Positions 17,220-24,486 of a stretch of 64,000 bases of DNA are shown here, piece after piece; position 1 is the stretch's first letter; each line of letters starts with the position of its first letter. A program made the translations under genes and the position numbers. Source of the DNA: Pseudonocardiales bacterium (lineage in GTDB: Bacteria > Actinomycetota > Actinomycetes > Mycobacteriales > Pseudonocardiaceae); the NCBI GenBank assembly GCA_023252195.1, contig JAHEXI010000005.1, positions 151,999 through 215,998 on the forward strand. The letters are read 5' to 3'. The notes below the pieces were generated by a model, which was not told the DNA's origin, did no database searches, and saw only the letters and a program-made list of their open reading frames with translations.

Positions 17220-18618
17220 TCAGCCGAAAAGCCTGGCTTGCGCCTCAACCCGCAGACCGGGCGGCGCTTCGATCACCTTGGTGCCATCGCCGTCATGCGC
17301 GAGGGATAGCTGGCCGCCGGGGAACGGGATTCCGTGGACCTCGATGCGGTGCAACCCCCCTCGGTAGCACGGGATTCAGCGACACAGTCCCGGCCGGCAC
17401 GTCGGGTTGCAGACCCAGGCATAGCGCCACGATCGCCAGCGGCACCCCAGCCGCCCACGCCTGCGGCCAGCACGCGGTGGGATAGGGCACTGGGAAGTCG
17501 CTCGGCTCGCGATGATGCCCACCGAAGAGTTCGGGCAGTCGATCGTCGAAGATCGCCAACGCGTCGAGCAGGTCGCCTACCAGGCGCATCGCCACGTCGT
17601 CGAGCCCGTAGCGCCGCAGGCCCTCGCAAGCGATGACGGTGTCGTGCGGCCACACCGAACCCACGTGATAGGAGATCGGGTTGTAGCCGGCCATCTCCGC
17701 CGAGAGCGTGCGCAGCCCCCAACCGCTGGCCATGGCCGGGCTCCCCAGGTGGGCAGCGACCTGGTCGGCCTCCTGTTGTGAGGGCACGCCGCACCACAGC
17801 AAGTGAGCCATATCGGGGATGCTGAGCGCGTCAAGATCGGTCAGTGAGCGCAGGCAACCGCGGGCCAAACGCTCCGGCAGGCTGTGCACCACCACGTCCG
17901 GGCGGCCGGTGGTCTCGGTCCGCGGCTGGACCGCGAGCCGTTCCGCACTGCCGGCACCACGCAGTGCGCTCACCTCGATCCGCAGGATCCACGGCTGATC
18001 CCGGCTCAGCGGCACGGTCCAGTGCGCTTCGCTGCGCTCGACGACGTCGGGGGGCGGATCCAGCTGCACCGATGTCGCGCGCGGAGTTCCCGCGGCCTCG
18101 AAACGCAGCTGTCCGGGGGAATGATGCACCGGAATACCGGACGACTGCGCACTGGGATCACCCGCGAGACGGCGAAGCTGGAAGATGTCGGCGAAATCGG
18201 AATCCAGCTGGATCGACAGGCGCACCTGAACTGGATCAGGAGTCCAGCAGCGCAAGGTCAGCGTCTCCACCATGCCTGCGGGCGACAGCTCGCGCAGCCG
18301 CTCGCACTCCACCGGCGCATCCGGTAGCCGGTTGCTCAGCGTGGCGTAGCAGCGGAACCGGGCCACCGCCGGACTGATCAAACCGGATCCCAGATGCCGC
18401 AATGGTTCGGAGTCCAGCCGCACCTGCAGCCGGGACAGATGCCGGGTGTCGTCGGTGATCAAGCCGAAGGGACCCGGCCCGATGTCGCCGCGCTCGTCGG
18501 AGATCGCGAAGGTCAGACCGGCGATGACCGTGATGGTGCCTGGCCCGGCAAGTACTCCCTGCGGCGCGATACCGTCGAAGTCCGGGCCGTCCATGTCCGG
18601 CGCTGCACCGGCCATCAT
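17220..18618 (-). pseudogene. Decayed glycogen-debranching (amylo-alpha-1,6-glucosidase) gene
   Basis: The N-terminal ~200 residues match the glycogen-debranching N-terminal domain (GLITDDTRHLSRLQV). The frame then jumps from RSLTDLDAL to SIPDMAHLLWCGV, a point close to the C-terminus of the (alpha/alpha)6 barrel, so roughly 300 residues of the catalytic domain are missing. The remaining end (YNPISYHVGSVWPHD, LPELFGG, PYPTACWPQAWAA) is well kept. A second lesion is a one-base expansion in a six-C run at 17355-17360: reading across it restores the expected tail LHRIEVHGIPFPGG with a stop at 17220-17222. Without correction the frame ends at 17293. Almost certainly inactive. Confidence 0.8.
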
Positions 18619-19050
18619 CCGGCCGCTCGGCGTGCCGTGAACGCCGCCGGTATCCGCGGTAGGTCGTGCTGAGCCGGCAGCGGCCGGATCGCGGGCGTGG
18701 GTGCGCTGAAGACCATCGGCGCCGCCGGCGTCAGCACCCGCAAGCCATGCATCGGGGTGAGCAACTTAGCGTAACTGCGCACCATTGCCGCTGAGGAGAA
18801 ATGCTCGGCGACGTGGCCCGCCGAGCACGTGGCGCCACTCGTCGGTCGCCATCCCGATCTGGGCCGGTAGGGCGTCGAGCGGTGAGACCACCCGGACCCC
18901 GGGAATGGTCGAGCCAGGCGCGGCGACGAGCGTCACGTCGTGGCCGGCGGCGGCCAGACCGGCAGCCTGCAGTGCGACGACCCGCTCGATACCGCCGTAG
19001 GCGGGCGGCGGGACGGGAATCCACGGCGGGGCTAGAAGTCCAATGCGCAT
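18615..19050 (-). pseudogene. Remnant of a GT4 glycosyltransferase gene
   Basis: Translation from ATG 19050 gives a typical GT4 start (MRIGLLAPPWIPVPPPAYGG, then GIERVV and LAAAGHDVTLVA) for about 75 residues. After DEWRHVLGG the frame breaks. One base shifted, the sequence continues as HVAEHFSSAAMVRSYAKLL and other typical C-terminal residues to a TGA at 18615-18617, which overlaps the ATG of the debranching remnant. About 240 residues of the middle are gone. GT4 and debranching genes are commonly paired in actinobacteria, so a whole operon has been inactivated. Confidence 0.75.
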
Positions 19051-19300
19051 GCGATGACCTTCTTGGAGTGGCGACCGACCGCCCAGTAATGACGTCGACT
19101 GCTCAGGCAGCGTCGGGCGACATCGATCCAGGTGGAGGTCCATCGGGCTGTACATGTACGCAGACGTGGCCGGCGGCGGCGCCGTGGCCTCTCTGAGGTG
19201 GCGTCCGACTAGGCAGAAAGCCGTGACCGTCAAGGGCGCTGTTGTTAACTTACATCATTGTTGGTCGAGCGCTCCTCGACCGGTGTCGTCAGGCCGGCCG

Positions 19301-19312
19301 TAGGCTGCCCCC
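19301..19312 (+). promoter_or_regulatory. Leaderless -10 box for pafB
   Basis: TAGGCT at 19301-19306 is followed by 6 nt and GTG 19313, with no SD sequence. This spacing places the transcription start at or next to the start codon, as in actinobacterial leaderless genes. Confidence 0.55.
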
Positions 19313-20290
19313 GTGACAGCTGCCGCCCGCGCCGAGCGTCTGGTCAACCTGGTGCTGTGCCTGCTGTCCAGTCGCCAGTATCTGCCCGCTGAGCGGATCC
19401 GGCGGACTGTGCCCGGCTACGCCGACGCGCCTTCCGACGAAGCGTTCTTCCGGATGTTCGAGCGGGACAAGGCTGAGCTTCGGGAGCTGGGCGTCCCCCT
19501 GGAGACGGGCCGGATCCCCGGTTTCGAGGCCGGCGACGGTTACCGCATCGCCCGCCGGGACTATGAGCTGCCCGATATCGACCTCGAACCCGACGAGGCC
19601 GCTGCTGTCGCGCTGGCGGCTCGGCTGTGGGACTCTCCGCAGCTGTCCGGTGCCGCGAACGGCGCGTTGCTGAAGCTGCGTGCTGCCGGCGTGGAGGTGG
19701 ACACCGAGCCTTCAGTGCTCGTGCAACCTCGGGTGCGGGCCACCGAACCTGCACTGACCCCGTTGATCTCGGCGGTCCAGGCGGGGCAGGTTGTGACGTT
19801 CTCGCACCGCAGGCATCCGGCCGAGCAGCCCGCCGCGCGCATCCTCGAGCCGTGGGGCGTGGTGTCCTGGCGGGGCCGCTGGTACGTGGTGGGACACGAC
19901 CGCGACCGGGATGCGGTCCGCTGCTTCCGGGTCTCCCGGATCGTCGGGCCGGTGCGCGCCGTCGGTGCTTCGGGGGCGGTGCAACGCCCACTGGGAGTCG
20001 ACCTTCTGAAGATCGTGGCCGGTTCCGCGGAACCGCCGGCTGCGACGCACACCGCCCGGCTGTGGCTGGCTCACGGTCGCGCGTACGGCCTGCGCCGGCG
20101 GGCCACTGTGCTGGACACGATGACTGTGCAGGACGTGTCCGGCGACGTCGTCGCGGTGGAGCTGCCGGGCTATGACGTCGCCGCCCGATGGATAGCCGGG
20201 CTGGGACCGGATGCCGTAGTGCTGGAGCCCACCGAACTGGCTACTGCAGTGCGGGCCCGGCTGCTGGCAGCCGCCGGGAGCGCTGGCTGA
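19313..20290 (+). CDS. pafB: PafB, WYL-domain transcriptional activator
   Basis: 325 residues: N-terminal winged helix (about 5-75), central WYL domain with ILEPWGVVSWRGRWYVVGHD and CFRVSRI, and a C-terminal WCX extension. In mycobacteria PafB pairs with PafC as a heterodimer that senses DNA damage and activates the LexA-independent DNA-repair regulon with RNA polymerase. Its TGA overlaps the ATG of pafC (TGATG), so the subunits are coupled. The pup-proteasome genes usually found upstream are not here; upstream are the decayed sugar genes. Confidence 0.92.
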   Translation: MTAAARAERLVNLVLCLLSSRQYLPAERIRRTVPGYADAPSDEAFFRMFERDKAELRELGVPLETGRIPGFEAGDGYRIARRDYELPDIDLEPDEAAAVALAARLWDSPQLSGAANGALLKLRAAGVEVDTEPSVLVQPRVRATEPALTPLISAVQAGQVVTFSHRRHPAEQPAARILEPWGVVSWRGRWYVVGHDRDRDAVRCFRVSRIVGPVRAVGASGAVQRPLGVDLLKIVAGSAEPPAATHTARLWLAHGRAYGLRRRATVLDTMTVQDVSGDVVAVELPGYDVAARWIAGLGPDAVVLEPTELATAVRARLLAAAGSAG

Positions 20291-21252
20291 TGGAGGGCGT
20301 CGCGCACCGGTTGCCCCGACTGTTGGCCCTGGTGCCCTACCTGCTGGTTCGGCCCGGTGTGCTGATCGAGGAGGTGGCAGCCGACTTCTCGATCACGGTC
20401 CCGCAGCTGCGCCGTGACCTGGAGCTGCTGTGGATGTGCGGGCTGCCCGGCTACGGGCCGGGTGATCTCATCGACCTGTCCTTCGAGGGCGACACCGTCA
20501 CCGTCACTTTCGACGCCGGGATGCGACGCCCGCTGCGGCTGTCCGGTGCGGAGGCAACAGCACTGGTGGTGGCGCTGCGAGCGCTGGCCGAGACTCCCGG
20601 CGTACTCGACGCCGGGTCGGTGCGCCGGGCATTGGCCAAGATCGAGGCGGCGGCGGGGCAGGCTGACGGTGTGGTGGTCGGCCTGGCCACCAGGGAAGAG
20701 GCCGCGCTTGCTGCGGTGCGCGACGCGCTGGACCACCGCCGCGCGCTGCGCATCCGCTACTACACCCCGGCCCGGGACACGATCAGTGAGCGCACTGTCG
20801 ACCCGATGCGGCTGCTCCTGGTCGAAGGCCGCAGCTACCTCGAAGCCTGGTGCCGCGGGGTGGAGGACGTGCGGCTGTTCCGGCTGGACCGCATCGAGCA
20901 CGTCACTACCCTGGACGAGCCGGCGGTGCCACCGCCGCAGGCCCGACCCACCGACGTGTCAGGCGGCCTGTTTCGCGCCCAGCCAGACCAGCAGGTCGCC
21001 GTGCTCACGCTCGCCCCGGACGCTCGCTGGGTGGCGGAGTACTACCCGGTGGATGAGCTGATCGAGGGTGAAGGGGGAGCAGCGACTGTACGAATGCGCT
21101 ACGCCGAGACCGAGTGGATGGTGCGTCTGGTGCTGGGGCTAGGTGCCGATGTTGTGGTCCGGACCCCCCCAGAGTTGGCCGAGGCGGTGGCGCAGCGGGC
21201 TCGCACGGCGATCCGCAGATCCGATCATCTCGCGCGGTCCGAGGCGGGCTAA
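20290..21252 (+). CDS. pafC: PafC, WYL-domain partner of PafB
   Basis: 320 residues from ATG 20290. An N-terminal HTH (ADFSITVPQLRRDLELLWMCG) is followed by a WYL domain (RALRIRYYT, TVDPMRLLLVEGRSYLEAWC, RLFRLDRI) and a WCX-like end. With PafB it forms the DNA-damage-responsive activator. The start is fixed by the 1-base overlap with pafB; a longer frame to 20188 would add residues encoded inside pafB. The TAA stop is part of a TAACGT sequence that could be the -10 box of the next small gene. Confidence 0.92.
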   Translation: MEGVAHRLPRLLALVPYLLVRPGVLIEEVAADFSITVPQLRRDLELLWMCGLPGYGPGDLIDLSFEGDTVTVTFDAGMRRPLRLSGAEATALVVALRALAETPGVLDAGSVRRALAKIEAAAGQADGVVVGLATREEAALAAVRDALDHRRALRIRYYTPARDTISERTVDPMRLLLVEGRSYLEAWCRGVEDVRLFRLDRIEHVTTLDEPAVPPPQARPTDVSGGLFRAQPDQQVAVLTLAPDARWVAEYYPVDELIEGEGGAATVRMRYAETEWMVRLVLGLGADVVVRTPPELAEAVAQRARTAIRRSDHLARSEAG

Positions 21253-21262
21253 CGTCGTCGGC

Positions 21263-21481
21263 GTGGTTTACCTGATCAGCGGTGCGCTCGCCGCTGCTTG
21301 CGTCGCGGTGTTGGTCATGATGCTCCGGCGGCTTGCCGGTCCAGCGCGACAGTTGGCCACGACGGTGCAGCGCAGCCGCGCTCACCTCGCCGACCGCACT
21401 GGCCTGCTCGCTGCCCGGCTTGCGGCACTGCGGGTGGCGCTGGACCGGCGACGCCGAAGCCGACGCCGAAACGCCGGATAG
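21263..21481 (+). CDS. Small single-helix membrane protein between pafC and tatA
   Basis: 72 residues from GTG 21263. One N-terminal membrane helix (YLISGALAAACVAVLVMML) is followed by a basic amphipathic, probably coiled, cytoplasmic tail ending RRRRSRRRNAG. There is no SD sequence, but TAACGT lies 7 nt before the GTG and fits a leaderless start. It lies in the conserved pafBC-tatAC neighbourhood. I do not recognise a family; the topology resembles TatA/TatB but without the Pro-hinge motif, so I would not call it Tat. Confidence 0.65.
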   Translation: MVYLISGALAAACVAVLVMMLRRLAGPARQLATTVQRSRAHLADRTGLLAARLAALRVALDRRRRSRRRNAG

Positions 21482-21532
21482 CTGCACCGCGTAGCATCGG
21501 TCTCGCACCCGAGGCGAGAGAGGAGACCCACC

Positions 21533-21748
21533 ATGGGCATTCCGTCTGGCTGGGAGCTAGTCATCCTGCTGGTAGTCCTGGTCGTGCTGTTCGGTGCCAC
21601 CAAGCTCCCCACAGCCGCCCGGTCCATCGGGCAGTCCATCCGAATCTTTAAAGCCGAAACGAAGGGCGCACGGTCGGAGCAGGAGCCGAGCGCGCCGGCG
21701 CCGCAGCAGGTGAATCCGCCCCATCGCGACAACGATGCTCTTTCCTGA
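21533..21748 (+). CDS. tatA: TatA, twin-arginine translocase subunit
   Basis: 71 residues. A short membrane helix (ELVILLVVLVVLFGA) is followed by the hallmark FGATKLPTAARSIGQSIRIFK amphipathic region (FG motif) and a polar tail. TatA forms the pore for export of folded proteins with TatC. A good SD (GAGAGGAG) lies upstream, and TAGCAT near 21491 may be its -10 box. It lies 12 bp before tatC. No tatB is visible in the window; actinobacteria usually encode it elsewhere. Confidence 0.95.
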   Translation: MGIPSGWELVILLVVLVVLFGATKLPTAARSIGQSIRIFKAETKGARSEQEPSAPAPQQVNPPHRDNDALS

Positions 21749-21760
21749 CGACGTGGCTCG

Positions 21761-22693
21761 GTGAGCGACATGCGTTTCCCGGCTGGGCCGGGCGGTCGGC
21801 GCAAGACCAATCCAGATGGCTCCATGACCCTCATGGAGCATTTATATGAGCTGCGCAACCGGTTGTTCATCGCGCTGTGCGCGGTCGGGCTCGGTGGCGT
21901 CCTCGGATTCGTCTGGTGGGGGGTTTCGGCGTTTGGGGTGCCTAGCCTCGGCGATCTGATCACCCGGCCGTATTGTGCTCTGCCACCGACGTTGCGGCTG
22001 ACCCCGAACCCTGGCCGGTGTCAATTACTGCAGACCGCCCCGTTCGAGGTGTTCACCCTGCGGATGCAGGTCGGCTTGGCTGCGGGGGCGGTGCTGACCG
22101 CCCCGATCTGGGTCTATCAGATATGGGCGTTCATCACACCGGGGCTCTACGCGAAGGAGCGCAAGTTCGCTGTCACCTTCGTCGGTGCCGCCAGTGTGCT
22201 GTTCGCCGGGGGCGCTGTGCTGGCCTACTACGTGGTACCCACGGGCCTTTCCTTCCTGGCGAATCTCGGCGGCGGCGAGTTCATCACCGCACTGACCGGT
22301 GGGGCTTATATCGGTTTCCTTCTGACCATGCTCGCGGTCTTCGGCCTGACCTTCGAGTTGCCGCTGCTGGTGGTGATGCTCAACCGGGTCGGAGTGCTGC
22401 CTTATGCAAAGCTGAAACGCTGGCAGCGCGGCATCCTGTTCGGATTGTTCGTGCTGGCTGCCGTCGCCACCCCCGGCAACGACCCCATCTCGATGCTGGC
22501 GCTGGCCGGCGCGCTGGTCGTGCTGTTCGAGGCCGCAGTGCTGGTCGCTCGGCAGCACGACCGTGCCGTGGCACGCCGGCGAGCCGAGCAAGGCTGGGAC
22601 GATCTCGACCCCGACGAGGCGTCACCGCTGGATGATCGGGTGGAGCCGGTGCCCTCGGATGACGCGACGTCCCGCTACGACGACGCGACCTAG
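21761..22693 (+). CDS. tatC: TatC, twin-arginine translocase receptor subunit
   Basis: 310 residues, six membrane helices. The cytoplasmic N-terminal signature MTLMEHLYELRNRL is present with its conserved Glu, as is the PIWVYQIWAFITPGLYAKERK loop and the FGLTFELPLLVVML segment. TatC recognises the twin-arginine signal and recruits TatA. GTG 21761 is the likely start; ATG 21770 is possible. The acidic C-terminal tail (about 45 residues) is longer than in E. coli, which is common in actinobacteria. Confidence 0.95.
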   Translation: MSDMRFPAGPGGRRKTNPDGSMTLMEHLYELRNRLFIALCAVGLGGVLGFVWWGVSAFGVPSLGDLITRPYCALPPTLRLTPNPGRCQLLQTAPFEVFTLRMQVGLAAGAVLTAPIWVYQIWAFITPGLYAKERKFAVTFVGAASVLFAGGAVLAYYVVPTGLSFLANLGGGEFITALTGGAYIGFLLTMLAVFGLTFELPLLVVMLNRVGVLPYAKLKRWQRGILFGLFVLAAVATPGNDPISMLALAGALVVLFEAAVLVARQHDRAVARRRAEQGWDDLDPDEASPLDDRVEPVPSDDATSRYDDAT

Positions 22694-22774
22694 GGGACCC
22701 GCTGAATCGCGCGGACGCTTGATGTGCCGGTGGCCCCGGTCGCGCTTACTGTGCCAGTGGGAGAGAGTTCACTC

Positions 22775-23671
22775 ATGAAGGTGTTGGTGGCTGGCTCCTC
22801 TGGATTTGTCGGCAGGCGGTTGTGTCCCGCGTTGGAGCAAGCCGGCCACACGGTGCGGGCGATGACGCGCCGTCCCGAGAAATATCATGGTGCGGGTGAG
22901 GCTGTTCGCGGCGACGTGCATGACGTCGAATCGCTGAGCGCGGCCCTCGCCGGTTGCGATGCCGCCTACTACCTCGTGCACTCCCTCGACAACGCCGACT
23001 TCGAGCGGCGGGACGCCAAAGCGGCGCGCTCGTTCGCCCACGCCGCAGCCGAAGCGGGGCTGCGCCGGATCGTCTACCTCGGCGGCTTGGGCGACGAGGC
23101 TGACGACCTGTCCCCTCACCTGCGCAGCCGCCGCGAGGTGGAGGAACTGCTCGGGTCCGGCGGTGTGCCGGTCACCACGTTGCGGGCCGGGATCATCGTC
23201 GGTCACGGCGGCATCTCCTGGGAGATGACCCGTCAATTGGTGGAACACCTGCCGATCATGGTCACCCCGCTGTGGGTTCAGACCCGAACCCAGCCGATCG
23301 CGGTGGCCGATGTGGTGCGCTACCTGGTCGGCGTCCTCGAGGTTCCCGAAGCGGCCGGGCGCGCCTTCGACATCGGCGGGCCGGACGTTCTGGCCTATGT
23401 GGACATGATGCGCCGAGTCGCGGCGATCCAGGGCAGACCAATGCTGATCATTCCCGTGCCGCTGCTCTCGCCGCAGCTGTCGTCGCTGTGGTTATCGCTG
23501 GTCACCGACGTCGACGTGCAGACCGGCCGCTCGCTTATCGACTCGATGACCAATGAGGTGGTGATGCGAGAGCACAGCATCCGGCGGCTGATCCCTTTCG
23601 AGCCGCTGGACTACGACAGCGCCGTACTTCAGGCCCTCGGGGAGCGGGCTAAGGCCAAGCGGGCGTCGTGA
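22775..23671 (+). CDS. NAD(P)-binding epimerase/NmrA-like protein (atypical SDR)
   Basis: 298 residues from ATG 22775, which has a GGGAGAGAG site upstream. The Rossmann motif is VLVAGSSGFVGRRL, with AAYYLVHSL and RIVYLGGLGD further on, as in the SDR_a5/complex-I-NDUFA9-like group. The classical YxxxK pair is not obvious, so it may bind the nucleotide for a regulatory or lipid/quinone-related role rather than act as a standard reductase. Its TGA overlaps the GTG of the CPBP gene (GTGA), so the two are likely co-translated. Confidence 0.75.
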   Translation: MKVLVAGSSGFVGRRLCPALEQAGHTVRAMTRRPEKYHGAGEAVRGDVHDVESLSAALAGCDAAYYLVHSLDNADFERRDAKAARSFAHAAAEAGLRRIVYLGGLGDEADDLSPHLRSRREVEELLGSGGVPVTTLRAGIIVGHGGISWEMTRQLVEHLPIMVTPLWVQTRTQPIAVADVVRYLVGVLEVPEAAGRAFDIGGPDVLAYVDMMRRVAAIQGRPMLIIPVPLLSPQLSSLWLSLVTDVDVQTGRSLIDSMTNEVVMREHSIRRLIPFEPLDYDSAVLQALGERAKAKRAS

Positions 23672-24486
23672 CGAGCGTGCTGCGGAAATGGCGCCGACGC
23701 TGGGAACGGCTAGCGGCGGCGCTTCCCTCCTCAGTGGTGGACCAGGTCCCGTGGAGTCGCAGCGAATCCGACACCGCGCTGCACCGTCGTCGCCGGGTCG
23801 TCGCCGGGGCTTCCCTGGCCGGCGCGGGGCTGCTGGGTATGTCCCTGTCGACAAAACCCGGCTCCCCGCAGTTCTACGGCCTGACCCTCGGTGTGGCCGC
23901 GACCTGGATCGTCGGGGGGCTGGGTGCTGGCCCGCTACATCTCGGCTGGATACAGTGCCGCCACCACACCTTGCGTCGCCCGGTGATCACCCCGGTGCTC
24001 ACCGGGGTGGGGGCGTTCGCCGTGTTCTACGTATGCGCTTTCGCCGCCCGGCACGTCCCGGTGCTGAACACGGCGATCTCAGGAGTCCTGCAGTACGCCC
24101 ACCAGGGATCGAGCCCACTCGTGCTGCTCACCACCCTGGCAAACGGCGCCGGCGAGGAGGTCTTCTTCCGCGGCGCGCTCTACGCCGCCATCGGCGGCAG
24201 GCACCCCGTCGCCCTGTCCACCGCGGTGTATTCGCTGGCCACCACTGCGACGCGCAACCCGGCGCTAGTGCTCGCCTCGGCCGCGATGGGCACGCTGTTC
24301 GGCCTGCAGCGCCGGGCCACCGGTGGCGTCCAGGCGCCGATCCTGACCCACCTGACCTGGTCGTGGCTGATGGTGCGCTTCCTGCCCCCGCTGTTCGGTG
24401 CGTCCAGCGGGCCTCCCGCTAGGTCGCAGCGACCGCGCCCTGTTGGAGTACCTCAGCAGGCATCGGGCGGTGCAGTCGCCAGGTGA
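23668..24486 (+). CDS. CPBP-family intramembrane metalloprotease
   Basis: 272 residues with about eight hydrophobic segments. The active-site motif EEVFFRG lies at about residue 167, followed by TLFGLQRRATGGVQAPILTH with the second conserved His, as in the CAAX/Rce1-like CPBP family. Substrates of bacterial members are mostly unknown. The last 23 codons (24419-24486) overlap the end of the convergent helicase gene; that tail (polar, Pro/Arg-rich) lies beyond the conserved domain. Confidence 0.8.
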   Translation: MTSVLRKWRRRWERLAAALPSSVVDQVPWSRSESDTALHRRRRVVAGASLAGAGLLGMSLSTKPGSPQFYGLTLGVAATWIVGGLGAGPLHLGWIQCRHHTLRRPVITPVLTGVGAFAVFYVCAFAARHVPVLNTAISGVLQYAHQGSSPLVLLTTLANGAGEEVFFRGALYAAIGGRHPVALSTAVYSLATTATRNPALVLASAAMGTLFGLQRRATGGVQAPILTHLTWSWLMVRFLPPLFGASSGPPARSQRPRPVGVPQQASGGAVAR

